64,000 bases of DNA from positions 1 through 64,000 of the forward strand of contig SVEZ01000010.1 in assembly GCA_015057115.1 (NCBI GenBank), written 5' to 3'. Source of the DNA: Lachnospiraceae bacterium (GTDB taxonomy: Bacteria; Bacillota; Clostridia; Lachnospirales; Lachnospiraceae). The translations under genes and the position numbers were made by a program. Shown piece after piece: positions 45,045 to 54,202 of the stretch. Every line of letters begins with the position of its first letter. The first letter of the stretch is position 1. The notes beneath the pieces were generated by a model that worked only from the letters and a program-made list of their open reading frames with translations, did not search any database and was not told the DNA's origin.

Positions 45045-45296
45045 TCAAAATATTCCTAGAAACTTCTTCGTATAAGCCTCCGTTTTCATGGATTGTACGG
45101 TATAACCGGTTGCCGCTATTGCCGACATAATATCATCCGCATTCGGCTCCACATCTGATAGAAAGGAACATTCCCCCTTTGTGTGAGAACTTCTTACCTT
45201 TCTCGCTTCCGGTACCACTTTTCTAATTACATCATTTATATGTGCTTCACACATACCGCACATCATACCATCAATTTTCAATGCTGTTTTAACCAT
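45045..45296 (-). CDS. Heavy-metal-associated (HMA) domain protein
   Basis: 83 residues, one HMA domain with the metal site GMMCGMCEAHI. Such proteins bind Cu+ or other soft metals. It is transcribed with flavodoxin from a region carrying two DtxR-type boxes, so iron control is likely. AATGGAGG precedes the ATG. Whether it traffics copper or another metal cannot be told from the sequence. Confidence 0.88.
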   Translation of the reverse strand: MVKTALKIDGMMCGMCEAHINDVIRKVVPEARKVRSSHTKGECSFLSDVEPNADDIMSAIAATGYTVQSMKTEAYTKKFLGIF

Positions 45297-45361
45297 GTTT
45301 CCTCCATTTTACCCCTGTTCGGCCACTACACCGTCTTTTAACACTACATTGAGTATAACTC

Positions 45362-45377
45362 GTTAGTTGCGACTAAC
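45362..45377. promoter_or_regulatory. DtxR-type box, HMA/dtxR divergent region, site 1
   Basis: GTTAG-TTGCGA-CTAAC, just upstream of a TATACT (45352-45357, minus strand) for the HMA-flavodoxin unit. Confidence 0.7.
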
Positions 45378-45385
45378 TACCTATC

Positions 45386-45401
45386 GTTAGTCTACACTAA
45401 C
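45386..45401. promoter_or_regulatory. DtxR-type box, HMA/dtxR divergent region, site 2
   Basis: GTTAG-TCTACA-CTAAC, 24 bp centre to centre from site 1. It sits 40 bp upstream of the dtxR -35 and could serve both directions. Confidence 0.7.
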
Positions 45402-45440
45402 CAAAATCAAAAGTCAACCCCTTTTCCAACATCAGAATGC

Positions 45441-45469
45441 TTGCCTGCCTCCTTTCTTTGTGTTATACT
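45441..45469 (+). promoter_or_regulatory. Promoter of the DtxR-type regulator (TTGCCT-17-TATACT)
   Basis: Plus strand TTGCCT (45441-45446), 17-base spacer, TATACT (45464-45469). It falls inside the N-terminal extension drawn by the ORF track and rules that start out. Confidence 0.65.
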
Positions 45470-45499
45470 ATAAGAACTACAGGGAAAAGGGGGATGGTC

Positions 45500-45865
45500 A
45501 TGAGAACTTTTGTAAATGAATCTTCAGAAGATTACTTGGAAACCATTCTTATTTTAAGTAAGAAACTCCCGGTTGTGCGAGCAGTGGACATCGCCAACGA
45601 AATGGGCTTTAAGAAATCCAGCGTCAGCGTAGCTATGAAGAATCTACGGGAACGCAACCATATAACCACCACCGAGGCGGGCTTTATCTATTTAACAGAT
45701 GAAGGAATGCAGATTGCCGAGCGGGTTTTGGAGCGTCACGAGTTTTTGACTCAGTGGCTTACTTCCATGGGCGTTCCGGAGGAGATTGCAGCAGAAGATG
45801 CCTGCAAGTTGGAACATGTGTTGAGTCACGAAAGCTACGATGCTATTAAGAAGACAACCAAATAA
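45500..45865 (+). CDS. DtxR-family iron-dependent regulator
   Basis: 121 residues from MRTFVNESSEDYLE; AAAAGGGGG lies 6 bases upstream and the promoter excludes the track start at 45437. A winged helix (AVDIANEMGFKKSSVSVAMKNL) is followed by the dimer domain, with no SH3 domain. Metal ligands by alignment: Asp in SEDYLE, His in ERHEF, and CKLEH. The last gives Cys-x2-Glu-His, as in DtxR (C102, E105, H106), where MntR has Glu. I infer iron sensing and control of the GTTAG-N6-CTAAC boxes around it. Confidence 0.92.
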   Translation: MRTFVNESSEDYLETILILSKKLPVVRAVDIANEMGFKKSSVSVAMKNLRERNHITTTEAGFIYLTDEGMQIAERVLERHEFLTQWLTSMGVPEEIAAEDACKLEHVLSHESYDAIKKTTK

Positions 45866-45869
45866 CGCA

Positions 45870-45904
45870 CATAAGGAGTTCCCTTCGGAACTCCTTACTT
45901 TTTA
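45870..45904. terminator. Convergent terminator between dtxR and the ABC permease
   Basis: AAGGAGTTCC/GGAACTCCTT stem with CTTC loop, followed by ACTTTTTATT on the plus strand. It can serve both converging genes. Confidence 0.75.
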
Positions 45905-48226
45905 TTCTACGTTTTTCAGTGCCAAATCCATTGGCACTTTTTTAATCTTTGAAAGTTCGATAATGGCAACTACCCCATAGGCAACAATTCCTAAGATAAG
46001 CATTTTTACAAAAACACCTGTATCCAACCATACCGGCAACCAGCCCTTCATCTTCTGACGCAACATGGTATGCCAGATAACCGTAATGGCTTCTGTATTG
46101 ATGGGTAATGCCACCAACATGGACAAAAGCACCATTATACTGGTTGGTAAAATGTAAAGTCTTGCTATCTCGGTGCCACTGTATCCCAAAATCTTTGCCA
46201 TGGAAATAGACTGAGCATTTTTCTCAATAATGGTTTTACTTAAAAGATAAATCATTACCACAAAGATTAACATGGCAAAACCGTCAACCAAATACATCAA
46301 TTCTCCCATGGACACCTTTAGCTGACGACAAATCTTGCTTAAGGCATCTTCATCCAAAATACTGCCAATATATTTTTCATTCAAATCCGTAAGCTTTTCA
46401 TCGGAAAAGTACCCACCAAACATATCACTTCCCAAATCAAAGGTTTGATTCAGGTGCTTTCTTGTCATAAAAACATACAGCCCCGTATCATAATCCCAGA
46501 TTCCCGTGACCTTGAATTTATAGACGGTATCTTCATATTTTTCCTTTAATCGAATGGTATCTCCTATTTCCAATTCAAATTTTTCCGCATAAGCACTGGA
46601 TACGTACACGTCCTCATCCGTAAGCTTTAGGGGCACATACTTACTGTCCGGTTCAATTCCGTAGAATAGAATTTCTTCCTTCATGGCATCGGTTTTATAC
46701 GTCTCCAACGTATATGCGCTGAATTTTTCCGCAGAGGAATTATCCGTTTCCACTCCTTCGGAAAATCGCATGTACTTCAGCAGTTTATCCACGGAAAAAT
46801 CCTCTCCGGATAAGCTGGGTGGCATTTTCAACAGATACTGGTATTTGCAAAACATATTTTCATGAATCTGATTCTGATAATGATCCATAATGGAAGGTAA
46901 CATCATTCCAAATAAAAGTAACATATAGGAAATCAAAATTCCCAGAAACAGCACTGCGTAATGGAACCGGTTTTGCAAAAGCACTCTTAGGCGAAATCTT
47001 GAAAAGAAGGGAATCCCCGGTGAAAGGGATACAGCTTTTTTCTTTTTGCTTCTGCTTAGTTCCCTACGCAAAAACTGTAACGGGCTCAACCTCATTTTCC
47101 GACTCAGGATTATCAGGTTAATCAGAATCATAAGCAAAATCGGCACCAACGTGGTTAATATAAAGGCTTCTCCGTTCCATATAGTCACATAGGTAGGTAG
47201 AGAATAACTACCGTAATACATGTCTACACACACTTCTTTTAGCAGGGTATATCCTAATATGTTACCAATCAGGGCACTAATAAGAGTCACCAAAATCGGT
47301 GCCACCAGATAGTGTCCGATAAGCTCTGCATTGGTAAAACCGCTGGCTTTCAGGGTTCCGATTACTCCTGCTTCCTTTTCAATGGTGTTACTGGTGGTTA
47401 ACGCAAATACAAATGCCATGATTACCATGATAATGTAAAAGAGTACCGTCATCATGGCCCGATCATTTCCCAAATCTTCTCCGGTAAACTGAATGGCCTG
47501 ATTCTGCTGTCTTGGAACAAAATCAGAAAGCTCTGTCTGGTCATTAATCACCTTCATCAAGTCTTCAGCTCTCTTATTTTCTTCTTTCTCGTTTGCTGAC
47601 GCCTTCTCCCAGCACCAGCTGTAACAATATACTTTGTTCTTTTTTGTCAGGGTCTTAAAGGTCTTCTCGTCCACCACCCCAACTCCGAACTTAATAGCGT
47701 CAAACATGGAATCATTACTGTTTTCAAAAAGTGCACTATAATCCGACAACGCCACGTACCCGCTGATACGATAGTTTTTTCCATCAAGCTTTATGCTGTC
47801 TCCTACTTCTAAATGATTATTATCCGCAAACATTCTGTCAATTGCAATTTCGTCCGCATTTTGAGGAAAATTTCCATTCATAAGACAGGCTCTATTCACT
47901 TTATCCCTCATGGCAAAAATACGAACCTTAAAGTTATTTCCGGACTTTTTTTCCACATAAGGCAGATTGTAAAGGGTTACTCCCTCTTTTTCAATCCGCT
48001 TTCTTGCACTTTTTTCCAATGGTTCTTCCGTGATGAAGTGCCCATCTTCCACATTGTATTTGGTAAAGCTTTCATTATAAGCTGCAATCATACTGCCATC
48101 TGCCACCAGATATCCGGAAATAAAAGAAATGGTGGCTATCATCAGGATAAAGATTACCAGATACTTACCTTTATCTCCGGATATTTCCCGAAGGATTCGT
48201 TTTCTCAATGGATTTTTCTTCTTCAT
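45902..48226 (-). CDS. FtsX-family ABC transporter permease
   Basis: About 774 residues from MKKKNPLRKR; the track start at 48280 lies inside the ATPase gene. Span 1 (YLVIFILMIATISFISG) is followed by a large extracytoplasmic domain, three spans near residues 260-380, a second domain and three C-terminal spans, the layout of duplicated FtsX-type permeases. It starts two bases past the ATPase stop. It belongs to the group that handles peptides, lipoproteins or antibiotics; its iron-type promoter suggests another role here. Confidence 0.9.
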   Translation of the reverse strand: MKKKNPLRKRILREISGDKGKYLVIFILMIATISFISGYLVADGSMIAAYNESFTKYNVEDGHFITEEPLEKSARKRIEKEGVTLYNLPYVEKKSGNNFKVRIFAMRDKVNRACLMNGNFPQNADEIAIDRMFADNNHLEVGDSIKLDGKNYRISGYVALSDYSALFENSNDSMFDAIKFGVGVVDEKTFKTLTKKNKVYCYSWCWEKASANEKEENKRAEDLMKVINDQTELSDFVPRQQNQAIQFTGEDLGNDRAMMTVLFYIIMVIMAFVFALTTSNTIEKEAGVIGTLKASGFTNAELIGHYLVAPILVTLISALIGNILGYTLLKEVCVDMYYGSYSLPTYVTIWNGEAFILTTLVPILLMILINLIILSRKMRLSPLQFLRRELSRSKKKKAVSLSPGIPFFSRFRLRVLLQNRFHYAVLFLGILISYMLLLFGMMLPSIMDHYQNQIHENMFCKYQYLLKMPPSLSGEDFSVDKLLKYMRFSEGVETDNSSAEKFSAYTLETYKTDAMKEEILFYGIEPDSKYVPLKLTDEDVYVSSAYAEKFELEIGDTIRLKEKYEDTVYKFKVTGIWDYDTGLYVFMTRKHLNQTFDLGSDMFGGYFSDEKLTDLNEKYIGSILDEDALSKICRQLKVSMGELMYLVDGFAMLIFVVMIYLLSKTIIEKNAQSISMAKILGYSGTEIARLYILPTSIMVLLSMLVALPINTEAITVIWHTMLRQKMKGWLPVWLDTGVFVKMLILGIVAYGVVAIIELSKIKKVPMDLALKNVE

Positions 48227-48227
48227 A

Positions 48228-48926
48228 CTACCACTCCAGTTCTTCCGCTGTAATCTTTGCTGTGTTACGCACATCCTCACGAATCATGCCGTCACGCAAA
48301 CGCAACATCCTGTCTGCCATGAGCCGAATGGCATCATTGTGGGTTACCATCAATACGGTATTGCCGTATTTCTGATTCACGGTTTCGATTAGTTTTAAAA
48401 TCTCCTTGGAGGTTTTGTAATCCAAAGCACCTGTCGGCTCGTCGCATAGTAAAATATCCGGATTTTTCACAATGGCCCGGCCAATTGCACATCGCTGCTG
48501 CTGTCCTCCCGACAGCTGATTAGGTAGCTTTTTCCGATGTTCATAAAGTCCCAGGGTTTTCATCAAGTCTTCCAATGGTAAGGGCTTATCGCTTAAATAG
48601 GCACCCACTTCAATGTTTTCCTGTACCGTCAGATTGGGGATTAGATTATACATCTGAAAAACATATCCGAGATGATTTCTTCGATACTGGGTAAGTTGTT
48701 TGTCATTCATTTGCTCCGTTCTCTCTCCGGCAATTAAAATGCTTCCTTCGCTGGCCCGATCAATTCCTCCCACAATATTTAAAAGTGTGGATTTTCCGGA
48801 GCCGGATGGCCCCAGCATAACGCAGAATTCACCTTTTTCCAATTTCAAGTCTATTCCGTTTAACACATCCACTCGACTGTCTCCTTCGCCGAAGTGCTTT
48901 TTTATCTGCTGTAATTCCAAAAACAT
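48228..48926 (-). CDS. ABC transporter ATPase (LolD/MacB-type)
   Basis: 232 residues. Walker A GPSGSGKST, signature LSGGQQQRCAIGRA and Walker B ILLCDEPTGALD with the D-loop are intact. It powers the adjacent FtsX-type permease. AGAGGAG precedes the ATG. Its promoter has one DtxR-type box filling the -35/-10 spacer and a second just downstream. Confidence 0.95.
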   Translation of the reverse strand: MFLELQQIKKHFGEGDSRVDVLNGIDLKLEKGEFCVMLGPSGSGKSTLLNIVGGIDRASEGSILIAGERTEQMNDKQLTQYRRNHLGYVFQMYNLIPNLTVQENIEVGAYLSDKPLPLEDLMKTLGLYEHRKKLPNQLSGGQQQRCAIGRAIVKNPDILLCDEPTGALDYKTSKEILKLIETVNQKYGNTVLMVTHNDAIRLMADRMLRLRDGMIREDVRNTAKITAEELEW

Positions 48927-48963
48927 ATACTCATCTCCTCTATCGTTTTACCCATTAAAATAG

Positions 48964-48979
48964 GTTAGCATTATCTAAC
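48964..48979. promoter_or_regulatory. DtxR-type box downstream of the ABC promoter
   Basis: GTTAG-CATTAT-CTAAC, lying in the start of the transcript, 30 bp centre to centre from the spacer box. Confidence 0.7.
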
Positions 48980-48987
48980 TTACTTTC

Positions 48988-49016
48988 AGTATAGTTAGAT
49001 ATCGCTAACCTGTCAA
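48988..49016 (-). promoter_or_regulatory. Promoter of the ABC unit (TTGACA-17-TATACT)
   Basis: Minus strand TTGACA (49011-49016), 17-base spacer, TATACT (48988-48993). Confidence 0.85.
48994..49009. promoter_or_regulatory. DtxR-type box filling the ABC promoter spacer
   Basis: GTTAG-ATATCG-CTAAC occupies 16 of the 17 bases between -35 and -10, the strongest evidence in the window that this motif is a repressor site. Confidence 0.8.
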
Positions 49017-49041
49017 TAGTATCATTAAAATTTCAAGATTT

Positions 49042-49980
49042 TTATGCCAGTTGTGCCAAAATCAGCTTTTCCATCTTCTCCATTACCGGAACTTCTAATC
49101 CAAGGCTCTTTGCTTCCCGAATCAAATAACCGCAGAAAGTATCCACCTCACTCTGACGATGGTTTTCCACGTCTCGCTGTAAAGAGCTGGTATCTCCGTC
49201 GGAAAGTTCCTCATAAAAGCGGTGGGTCAGCCAGGTAATATCTTCTTCCCGCATGGCAATACCTTTTGCCACAGCTACGTTATAGGCTTCTCTGGTCAAT
49301 GCCTCATATTCCTTCGCTTTTATCGGATCATCCCGAAGTTGTCCGATGGTATTGGCATACGCCGCCGTCTCCACATTATAAGCGCAGTTCATGATATACT
49401 TTTTCCAAATCTGCCGGTTAATGTCCTCCGCAATGCGGCTCTCAATTTCCGCCGCCTGAAGCAGGGCATCTGTTTCCTTTAACATTGCCTGCTGTTTCTC
49501 ATCCGCTCCATCTATTCCAAGCCACACGATAGTATACATTCCCTGCTGGGTAATGGAATAGTCCGGGTTGGCAAAAGTAATAATATAGATTAAGGAATCC
49601 ACAATCTGTCCCTTTGTCAAAAGCCCTCGTGCACGCTCTCCCGTATCCGCTCCGTTCATCACTGGAATTACCACTGTATGCTCACCTACCGCACCTTCAA
49701 TGCTCTTTAAGGCTTCTTCCAAGGAATAGGTCTTTACACAAACAAAAATATAATCCTGTACCTCTAAGTCTTCTCCTCTGGCCACAACCTTTTCCGGATG
49801 GCAGATTCGCTCCCCCCGATACTCACTGTGAAGCACCAGACCGTTTTTACGGATAGCCTCTCCTCTGGCTCCTCTTGCCACAAAGGTTACATGCTCATAA
49901 TGGTCTGCCAAAAGCGCTCCCAAATAGCCACCAACGCCCCCCAGACCAACCACTGCAATCTTCTTTTCTTTCAAATCCAT
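49042..49980 (-). CDS. Ketopantoate reductase (PanE/ApbA) family protein
   Basis: 312 residues. The Rossmann motif VVGLGGVGGYLGA opens the protein, and the C-terminal helical domain holds the conserved KKYIMNCAYN region. PanE reduces 2-dehydropantoate for coenzyme A synthesis; many paralogues act on other ketoacids, and no pan gene is adjacent. AAAGGA precedes the ATG. Confidence 0.88.
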   Translation of the reverse strand: MDLKEKKIAVVGLGGVGGYLGALLADHYEHVTFVARGARGEAIRKNGLVLHSEYRGERICHPEKVVARGEDLEVQDYIFVCVKTYSLEEALKSIEGAVGEHTVVIPVMNGADTGERARGLLTKGQIVDSLIYIITFANPDYSITQQGMYTIVWLGIDGADEKQQAMLKETDALLQAAEIESRIAEDINRQIWKKYIMNCAYNVETAAYANTIGQLRDDPIKAKEYEALTREAYNVAVAKGIAMREEDITWLTHRFYEELSDGDTSSLQRDVENHRQSEVDTFCGYLIREAKSLGLEVPVMEKMEKLILAQLA

Positions 49981-50008
49981 CTGTCTTTTCCTTTCCCGCT
50001 TTCTAAAC

Positions 50009-50707
50009 TCATTCTATAATCAACGCCGGCTTAAACCGCAGATAATCTGCGGACACCAAGCTATATTCCACACCATTGACTTCTCCCAAAAAACTGTCCT
50101 GAAAATGCCGTTCCCCATGACAGTGGGAGTAAATCACTTTCTCTACACCATACTCTTCTGCCAACTGTGTAAAGGGACTTTCCTGTTCCCCCACACTGGT
50201 AGGCGGATAATGCAAAAACATAAGAAACTTGTGATACCCCGCCGCCTTTGCCGCTTCAAAGCAAGGACGCAGTCGATCTATTTCCCGCTGCCTTATCATC
50301 AAAAAATGATCGTAGGTATCCTTCCCTTCATAGCAGACACCTTTTGAACCCACCAAAGCATAATCCTCATAGGTTGTAAAATTATTTTGCAAAAAGAACA
50401 ATCTGTCCTCATACCGGGCATTCAGCAAGTGGGTTTTCTCTGCTTTCCAAAATAAATCGTGGTTCCCGCGCAAAAGGATTTTCCGTCCGGGCAGATTTTC
50501 GATAAATTCCAAATCTTTCGTTACGTTGTTCATCCTGCCACCCATGCTGTGATCGCCGGTTATAACTACTGTATCTTCCACCAAAACCCTTTTGTTCCAA
50601 TATTTTTCTATTTTCTTTACATGATTTTTCCAGATCGGATCATATTTCTCCATACTTTTATCTACCATAAGATTCAGGTGGAGATCTCCGATGGCATATA
50701 AGCTCAT
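50009..50707 (-). CDS. Metallophosphoesterase
   Basis: About 232 residues from MSLYAIGDLHL. Metal ligands are read in order: GDLHL, GDHSMGG, RGNHD, LHYPP and SHCHGE. It is a calcineurin-like phosphoesterase of unknown substrate. The ATG at 50707 has GAGGAAAAAGC; the track start lies nine residues earlier. A terminator-like hairpin sits about 35 bp upstream. Confidence 0.9.
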   Translation of the reverse strand: MSLYAIGDLHLNLMVDKSMEKYDPIWKNHVKKIEKYWNKRVLVEDTVVITGDHSMGGRMNNVTKDLEFIENLPGRKILLRGNHDLFWKAEKTHLLNARYEDRLFFLQNNFTTYEDYALVGSKGVCYEGKDTYDHFLMIRQREIDRLRPCFEAAKAAGYHKFLMFLHYPPTSVGEQESPFTQLAEEYGVEKVIYSHCHGERHFQDSFLGEVNGVEYSLVSADYLRFKPALIIE

Positions 50708-50737
50708 GCTTTTTCCTCGATTCTTTCGTTTCATTTA

Positions 50738-50772
50738 GAAAAGCCGCCGCCATACAACCGGCGACGGCTTCA
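50738..50772 (-). terminator. Terminator of the ornithine cyclodeaminase gene
   Basis: AGCCG-x-CGCC/GGCG-x-CGGCT stem, followed on the minus strand by TTTTC. It ends about 35 bp before the metallophosphoesterase start. Confidence 0.7.
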
Positions 50773-50785
50773 AATATCTTACAAA

Positions 50786-51892
50786 TTAGTCTTCTTTCTT
50801 AAGGCCAAGGCTCTTAGCAACGTTTACAATGAAGTCCTGTACGTTGGTAACAATACCATGTGCAGATAAGCTTCCTCTGTCAGCCAGCTTGTTAACAACG
50901 AACTCTGCGATATCTACGCAGTAGAAGTATACTTCACGAACGGTTCCGTCCGGCATTACACGGTAAGATGGAGTCATGTTACCGGTTGCAATGGTATGAA
51001 GCATAGTTGCCATACAAATTACGGTTGTTGCTCCACGAACCTCGTCACGCATACGGTTAGCGCCTTCATAAACATCTCCGTAAACCGGAGGTAACGGACC
51101 ATCATCACGAATGGAACCGCATAATACATACGGTACGTTGCACTCTTCCAATGTGGAGATGATACCGCCGTGTAAATTCTCCTGCTTGATGAATTCCTTA
51201 ATGGAACCATAGTAACGAGCACGGTTAATGGTGTCTAAGTGATTGTAGTGACCCATTGGCATGTTCTCGGTTGTGTAAATATCCTGTCCCAAAGCTGTTC
51301 CAAGATAAGCACCTTCCAAATCATGGGTTGCCAATGCATTACCTGCAAGTACTGCATGAACATATCCGTTCTTAATCAATGCGGAGAATGCAGAACGTGC
51401 ATCCTGGTCAAAAGCGAATGCAGGTCCTAAAACCCAAACAATCTTACCATTGTCTCTGTCGTGCTGTAATACATCACGAAGAATATCATAATCTTTAGAG
51501 AATGCAGTTTCTCTGGAACGTCCGGTACGGAATGCGAAGGTATCGTCATTTCCTTCCGGTTTGTCTGTTTCAAAACCGTTTGGATATACATAAATTCCTT
51601 CTTCACACTTCTCGGTTCTTCCTACAACTACCAAATCGCCTTTGTATAAGTTACGGAACTCGATTACCTGAATCTTTCCATCCTTATATACTGCTACACA
51701 GTCCATACGGCTTTCTTCAGCGAAAAGCCATTTTCCGTCAATCTTGAAATATTCCGGATAAATGCTCATTGCATGATACTGTTCCGGTGCCACACCATCG
51801 CGTGGGCAAGCCTCTAATTTACAGTTCGGTGCATTCACAAAAATCTCCTGGGTAAAATCCGGAGCGGTATATTTTGCTAATTTTAAGCTCAT
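50786..51892 (-). CDS. Archaeal-type ornithine cyclodeaminase (TIGR00300, LOR/SDH family)
   Basis: About 368 residues from MSLKLAKYTAPDF; the earlier track start overlaps the promoter. The family stretches GNALATHDLEGAYLGTALGQ and GHYNHLDTINRAR are present, as in the C-terminal half of cyanobacterial ArgZ/AgrE and the archaeal enzyme. That group converts ornithine to proline and ammonia with bound NAD. Exact activity here is inferred. GGGAGG precedes the ATG, and it has its own promoter and terminator. Confidence 0.82.
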   Translation of the reverse strand: MSLKLAKYTAPDFTQEIFVNAPNCKLEACPRDGVAPEQYHAMSIYPEYFKIDGKWLFAEESRMDCVAVYKDGKIQVIEFRNLYKGDLVVVGRTEKCEEGIYVYPNGFETDKPEGNDDTFAFRTGRSRETAFSKDYDILRDVLQHDRDNGKIVWVLGPAFAFDQDARSAFSALIKNGYVHAVLAGNALATHDLEGAYLGTALGQDIYTTENMPMGHYNHLDTINRARYYGSIKEFIKQENLHGGIISTLEECNVPYVLCGSIRDDGPLPPVYGDVYEGANRMRDEVRGATTVICMATMLHTIATGNMTPSYRVMPDGTVREVYFYCVDIAEFVVNKLADRGSLSAHGIVTNVQDFIVNVAKSLGLKKED

Positions 51893-51939
51893 ATTATTCC
51901 TCCCTATACTACAAAAATCATTTACTACCTTATATCCGC

Positions 51940-51968
51940 TATATACTATTAAAACAAAAACTTGACAA
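51940..51968 (-). promoter_or_regulatory. Promoter of the ornithine cyclodeaminase gene (TTGTCA-17-TATATA)
   Basis: Minus strand TTGTCA (51963-51968), 17-base spacer, TATATA (51940-51945). Confidence 0.6.
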
Positions 51969-52023
51969 TATTGCAACCCCTAACCCGTGTTTTTTTTATG
52001 TTCTTAAGGTGCAATTTAACAGG

Positions 52024-52058
52024 ACAAAACGGGTGCTTTACTTATCATAAAGCACCCG
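52024..52058 (-). terminator. Terminator of the second chemoreceptor gene
   Basis: Perfect CGGGTGCTTT/AAAGCACCCG stem with a 9-base loop, then TTTTG on the minus strand. Confidence 0.8.
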
Positions 52059-52083
52059 CAATTTCTGTCAGATTATATGCTGT

Positions 52084-54075
52084 TTATAACTGGAATCGAT
52101 CCACAACTGCATTCAAATCCTGTACCACATGTTCAAGCTGAGTCATGGCACTTCCAATATTCTCAATCTCAGCATTCTGCTGTTCCATCTTGGATGCAAT
52201 TTCCTGACTGGAAGCAGATAACTCTTCCGTCTCGCTGGAGATATCGGAGAACTTGTCTACAACCACTTCCTTGCTGCTGTTTAAGTTATTCAATGCATCA
52301 CCTACAGAACTGATATCTGCACTTACCTGAGATATCTTATCCATAATTCCTGCAAAGATTTCCTGGGTTGTATCCATAGCTTCGATACACTCGTCTGTCT
52401 TACCCTGCATCTGGCCCATCTGACCGGTTACATTTCCGATTTCAACCTGAATTTCGGAAATAATAGTGGTAATCTCGCCGGTTGCACTGGCTGTCTGCTC
52501 TGCAAGCTTTCCAATCTCTTCCGCAACTACTGCGAATCCTCTTCCGGCCTCTCCTGCACGGGCAGCCTCGATAGAAGCATTTAATGCTAACAGAGAAGTC
52601 TGCTCTGCAATGGAACTAATGGTCTGGCTGATGCCGTCGATGGAGGTAGATTTCTGTGACAAGCTCTGTACGCTGCTGCTTGCAACCTGCTGAATCTCCT
52701 GAGTTTCTCTAACCTGAGTTGCCAACTGCTGGATAGATGTTCTTCCGCTTGCAGTTGCCTTAATGGATTCTTCTGCTGCTTCACGCATACCGGAGGTCTT
52801 CTCGGAAATGTTATCCATTTCAAATGCAAAGTTGTTCAGGTTCTCATTTGCAATCTGGGTCTGCTCTGCAACTTCACTTACTGCAATACTTACCTGCTGG
52901 ATGGTATCCACTACGGAAGCATTATTATCAACAGAGTGTTCCACGGAACCATATACATTATTAAATTCGTCCGCCAAAATAGAGGTGACATTTACTAACT
53001 GTTCAATAATATCATGTAATTCTTTACTTAAGGATGCAACCGCCATCTTCATGGCACTGATTTCATCGTGTCTTCTGTCAGGCTTTACTTCTTCCACCTT
53101 AAGTTCAAGATCCTTCAGTCGCATAATCTGCTTCTGCATTGCAATAATCGGTTTGGTAATGCTTCTTCCGAACAGCGCAATGATAATTGCGGAAAGAACA
53201 CCAAGTACAATTGCAATGATAACTAATCCGCGAACGGTATTATTAACCGCCTTGGTATATACACTGGTAGGTGTTACGGTGTATATCATCCAACCGTTGG
53301 ATGGGATTTCTGCGCCCTTAATATATTTGGTCTTACCATCATAATCCTTAAAGGATCCACCGGATTTCATTGCTCCGGTATATTTGCCGCCCAATACATC
53401 ATTAATGGTATGAACGGTTTCATCTTTCATTACAAATTCATCATTTGGATGTAATACAATGGTTCCATCGTCAGTAGTCATAAACGCGTAGGTTCCATCA
53501 CTGGTATCAACCGTTTCATCCAACATGGTAAATAAAGTATCCAAAGAAAGGTCTTCACCAACTACACCATTGTTTCCCGGTCTCTGGAAAGCTCTTGCTG
53601 CGGTAATAACCATTCCGCCTGTAAGAGTATCTACATACGGTGCTGTAAATACCTTCTTATCGGGAGATGCCTGCGCATCGGTATTCCAAGGACGGGTAGT
53701 ATAATCGAAATCCGCCGGAAGCTCCGCATCAATACAAAGATGCTTGTCTGAAGAAAATCCGGTATAAATAATCTGAATATTGTCCGACCCTTTCTTCGCC
53801 TGAATACAATATTCCAAAACTTTTTCATAATCTACTTCACCTAACCCCGCCATATATGCTGCTGTATAATCTACGACGGATGTCTCCCGCTCCATCCACG
53901 CATTCACTGCGGCAGCATAATGAGATGTCCTACTCTGCTGTAACGCACTGTAGTTGGTATTGGTTGACGTTGTCATCTGCATCGCTGCAAACACAGATGC
54001 AATCACAACGGCGCCAATACAAATTCCGGAAAAGAGTACTATCAATCTGGTACGAATACTTTTCACTTTTTTCAT
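52084..54075 (-). CDS. Methyl-accepting chemotaxis protein (dCache type)
   Basis: About 663 residues from [10 protein letters not shown] (site GAGGTG). Span 1 ([21 protein letters not shown]) is followed by a double-Cache sensor (about 35-285), span 2 (about 290-312), HAMP, and the signalling domain with tip [19 protein letters not shown]. Dual Cache receptors often bind amino acids. It is separate from the first receptor at 30.6 kb and lacks that protein's SYED tail. No adjacent che genes. Confidence 0.95.
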   Translation of the reverse strand: MKKVKSIRTRLIVLFSGICIGAVVIASVFAAMQMTTSTNTNYSALQQSRTSHYAAAVNAWMERETSVVDYTAAYMAGLGEVDYEKVLEYCIQAKKGSDNIQIIYTGFSSDKHLCIDAELPADFDYTTRPWNTDAQASPDKKVFTAPYVDTLTGGMVITAARAFQRPGNNGVVGEDLSLDTLFTMLDETVDTSDGTYAFMTTDDGTIVLHPNDEFVMKDETVHTINDVLGGKYTGAMKSGGSFKDYDGKTKYIKGAEIPSNGWMIYTVTPTSVYTKAVNNTVRGLVIIAIVLGVLSAIIIALFGRSITKPIIAMQKQIMRLKDLELKVEEVKPDRRHDEISAMKMAVASLSKELHDIIEQLVNVTSILADEFNNVYGSVEHSVDNNASVVDTIQQVSIAVSEVAEQTQIANENLNNFAFEMDNISEKTSGMREAAEESIKATASGRTSIQQLATQVRETQEIQQVASSSVQSLSQKSTSIDGISQTISSIAEQTSLLALNASIEAARAGEAGRGFAVVAEEIGKLAEQTASATGEITTIISEIQVEIGNVTGQMGQMQGKTDECIEAMDTTQEIFAGIMDKISQVSADISSVGDALNNLNSSKEVVVDKFSDISSETEELSASSQEIASKMEQQNAEIENIGSAMTQLEHVVQDLNAVVDRFQL

Positions 54076-54202
54076 GATGTCCACCTCACACTCTCATTAG
54101 TCTGAAACTATGTTGCTAATACGCTTGTAGTCTACGGAATAATTCTACCAAGATATTGTGATTTTTTCTTGAACGTCATGTGTCAGTTCTAAATTTTTTT
54201 CG

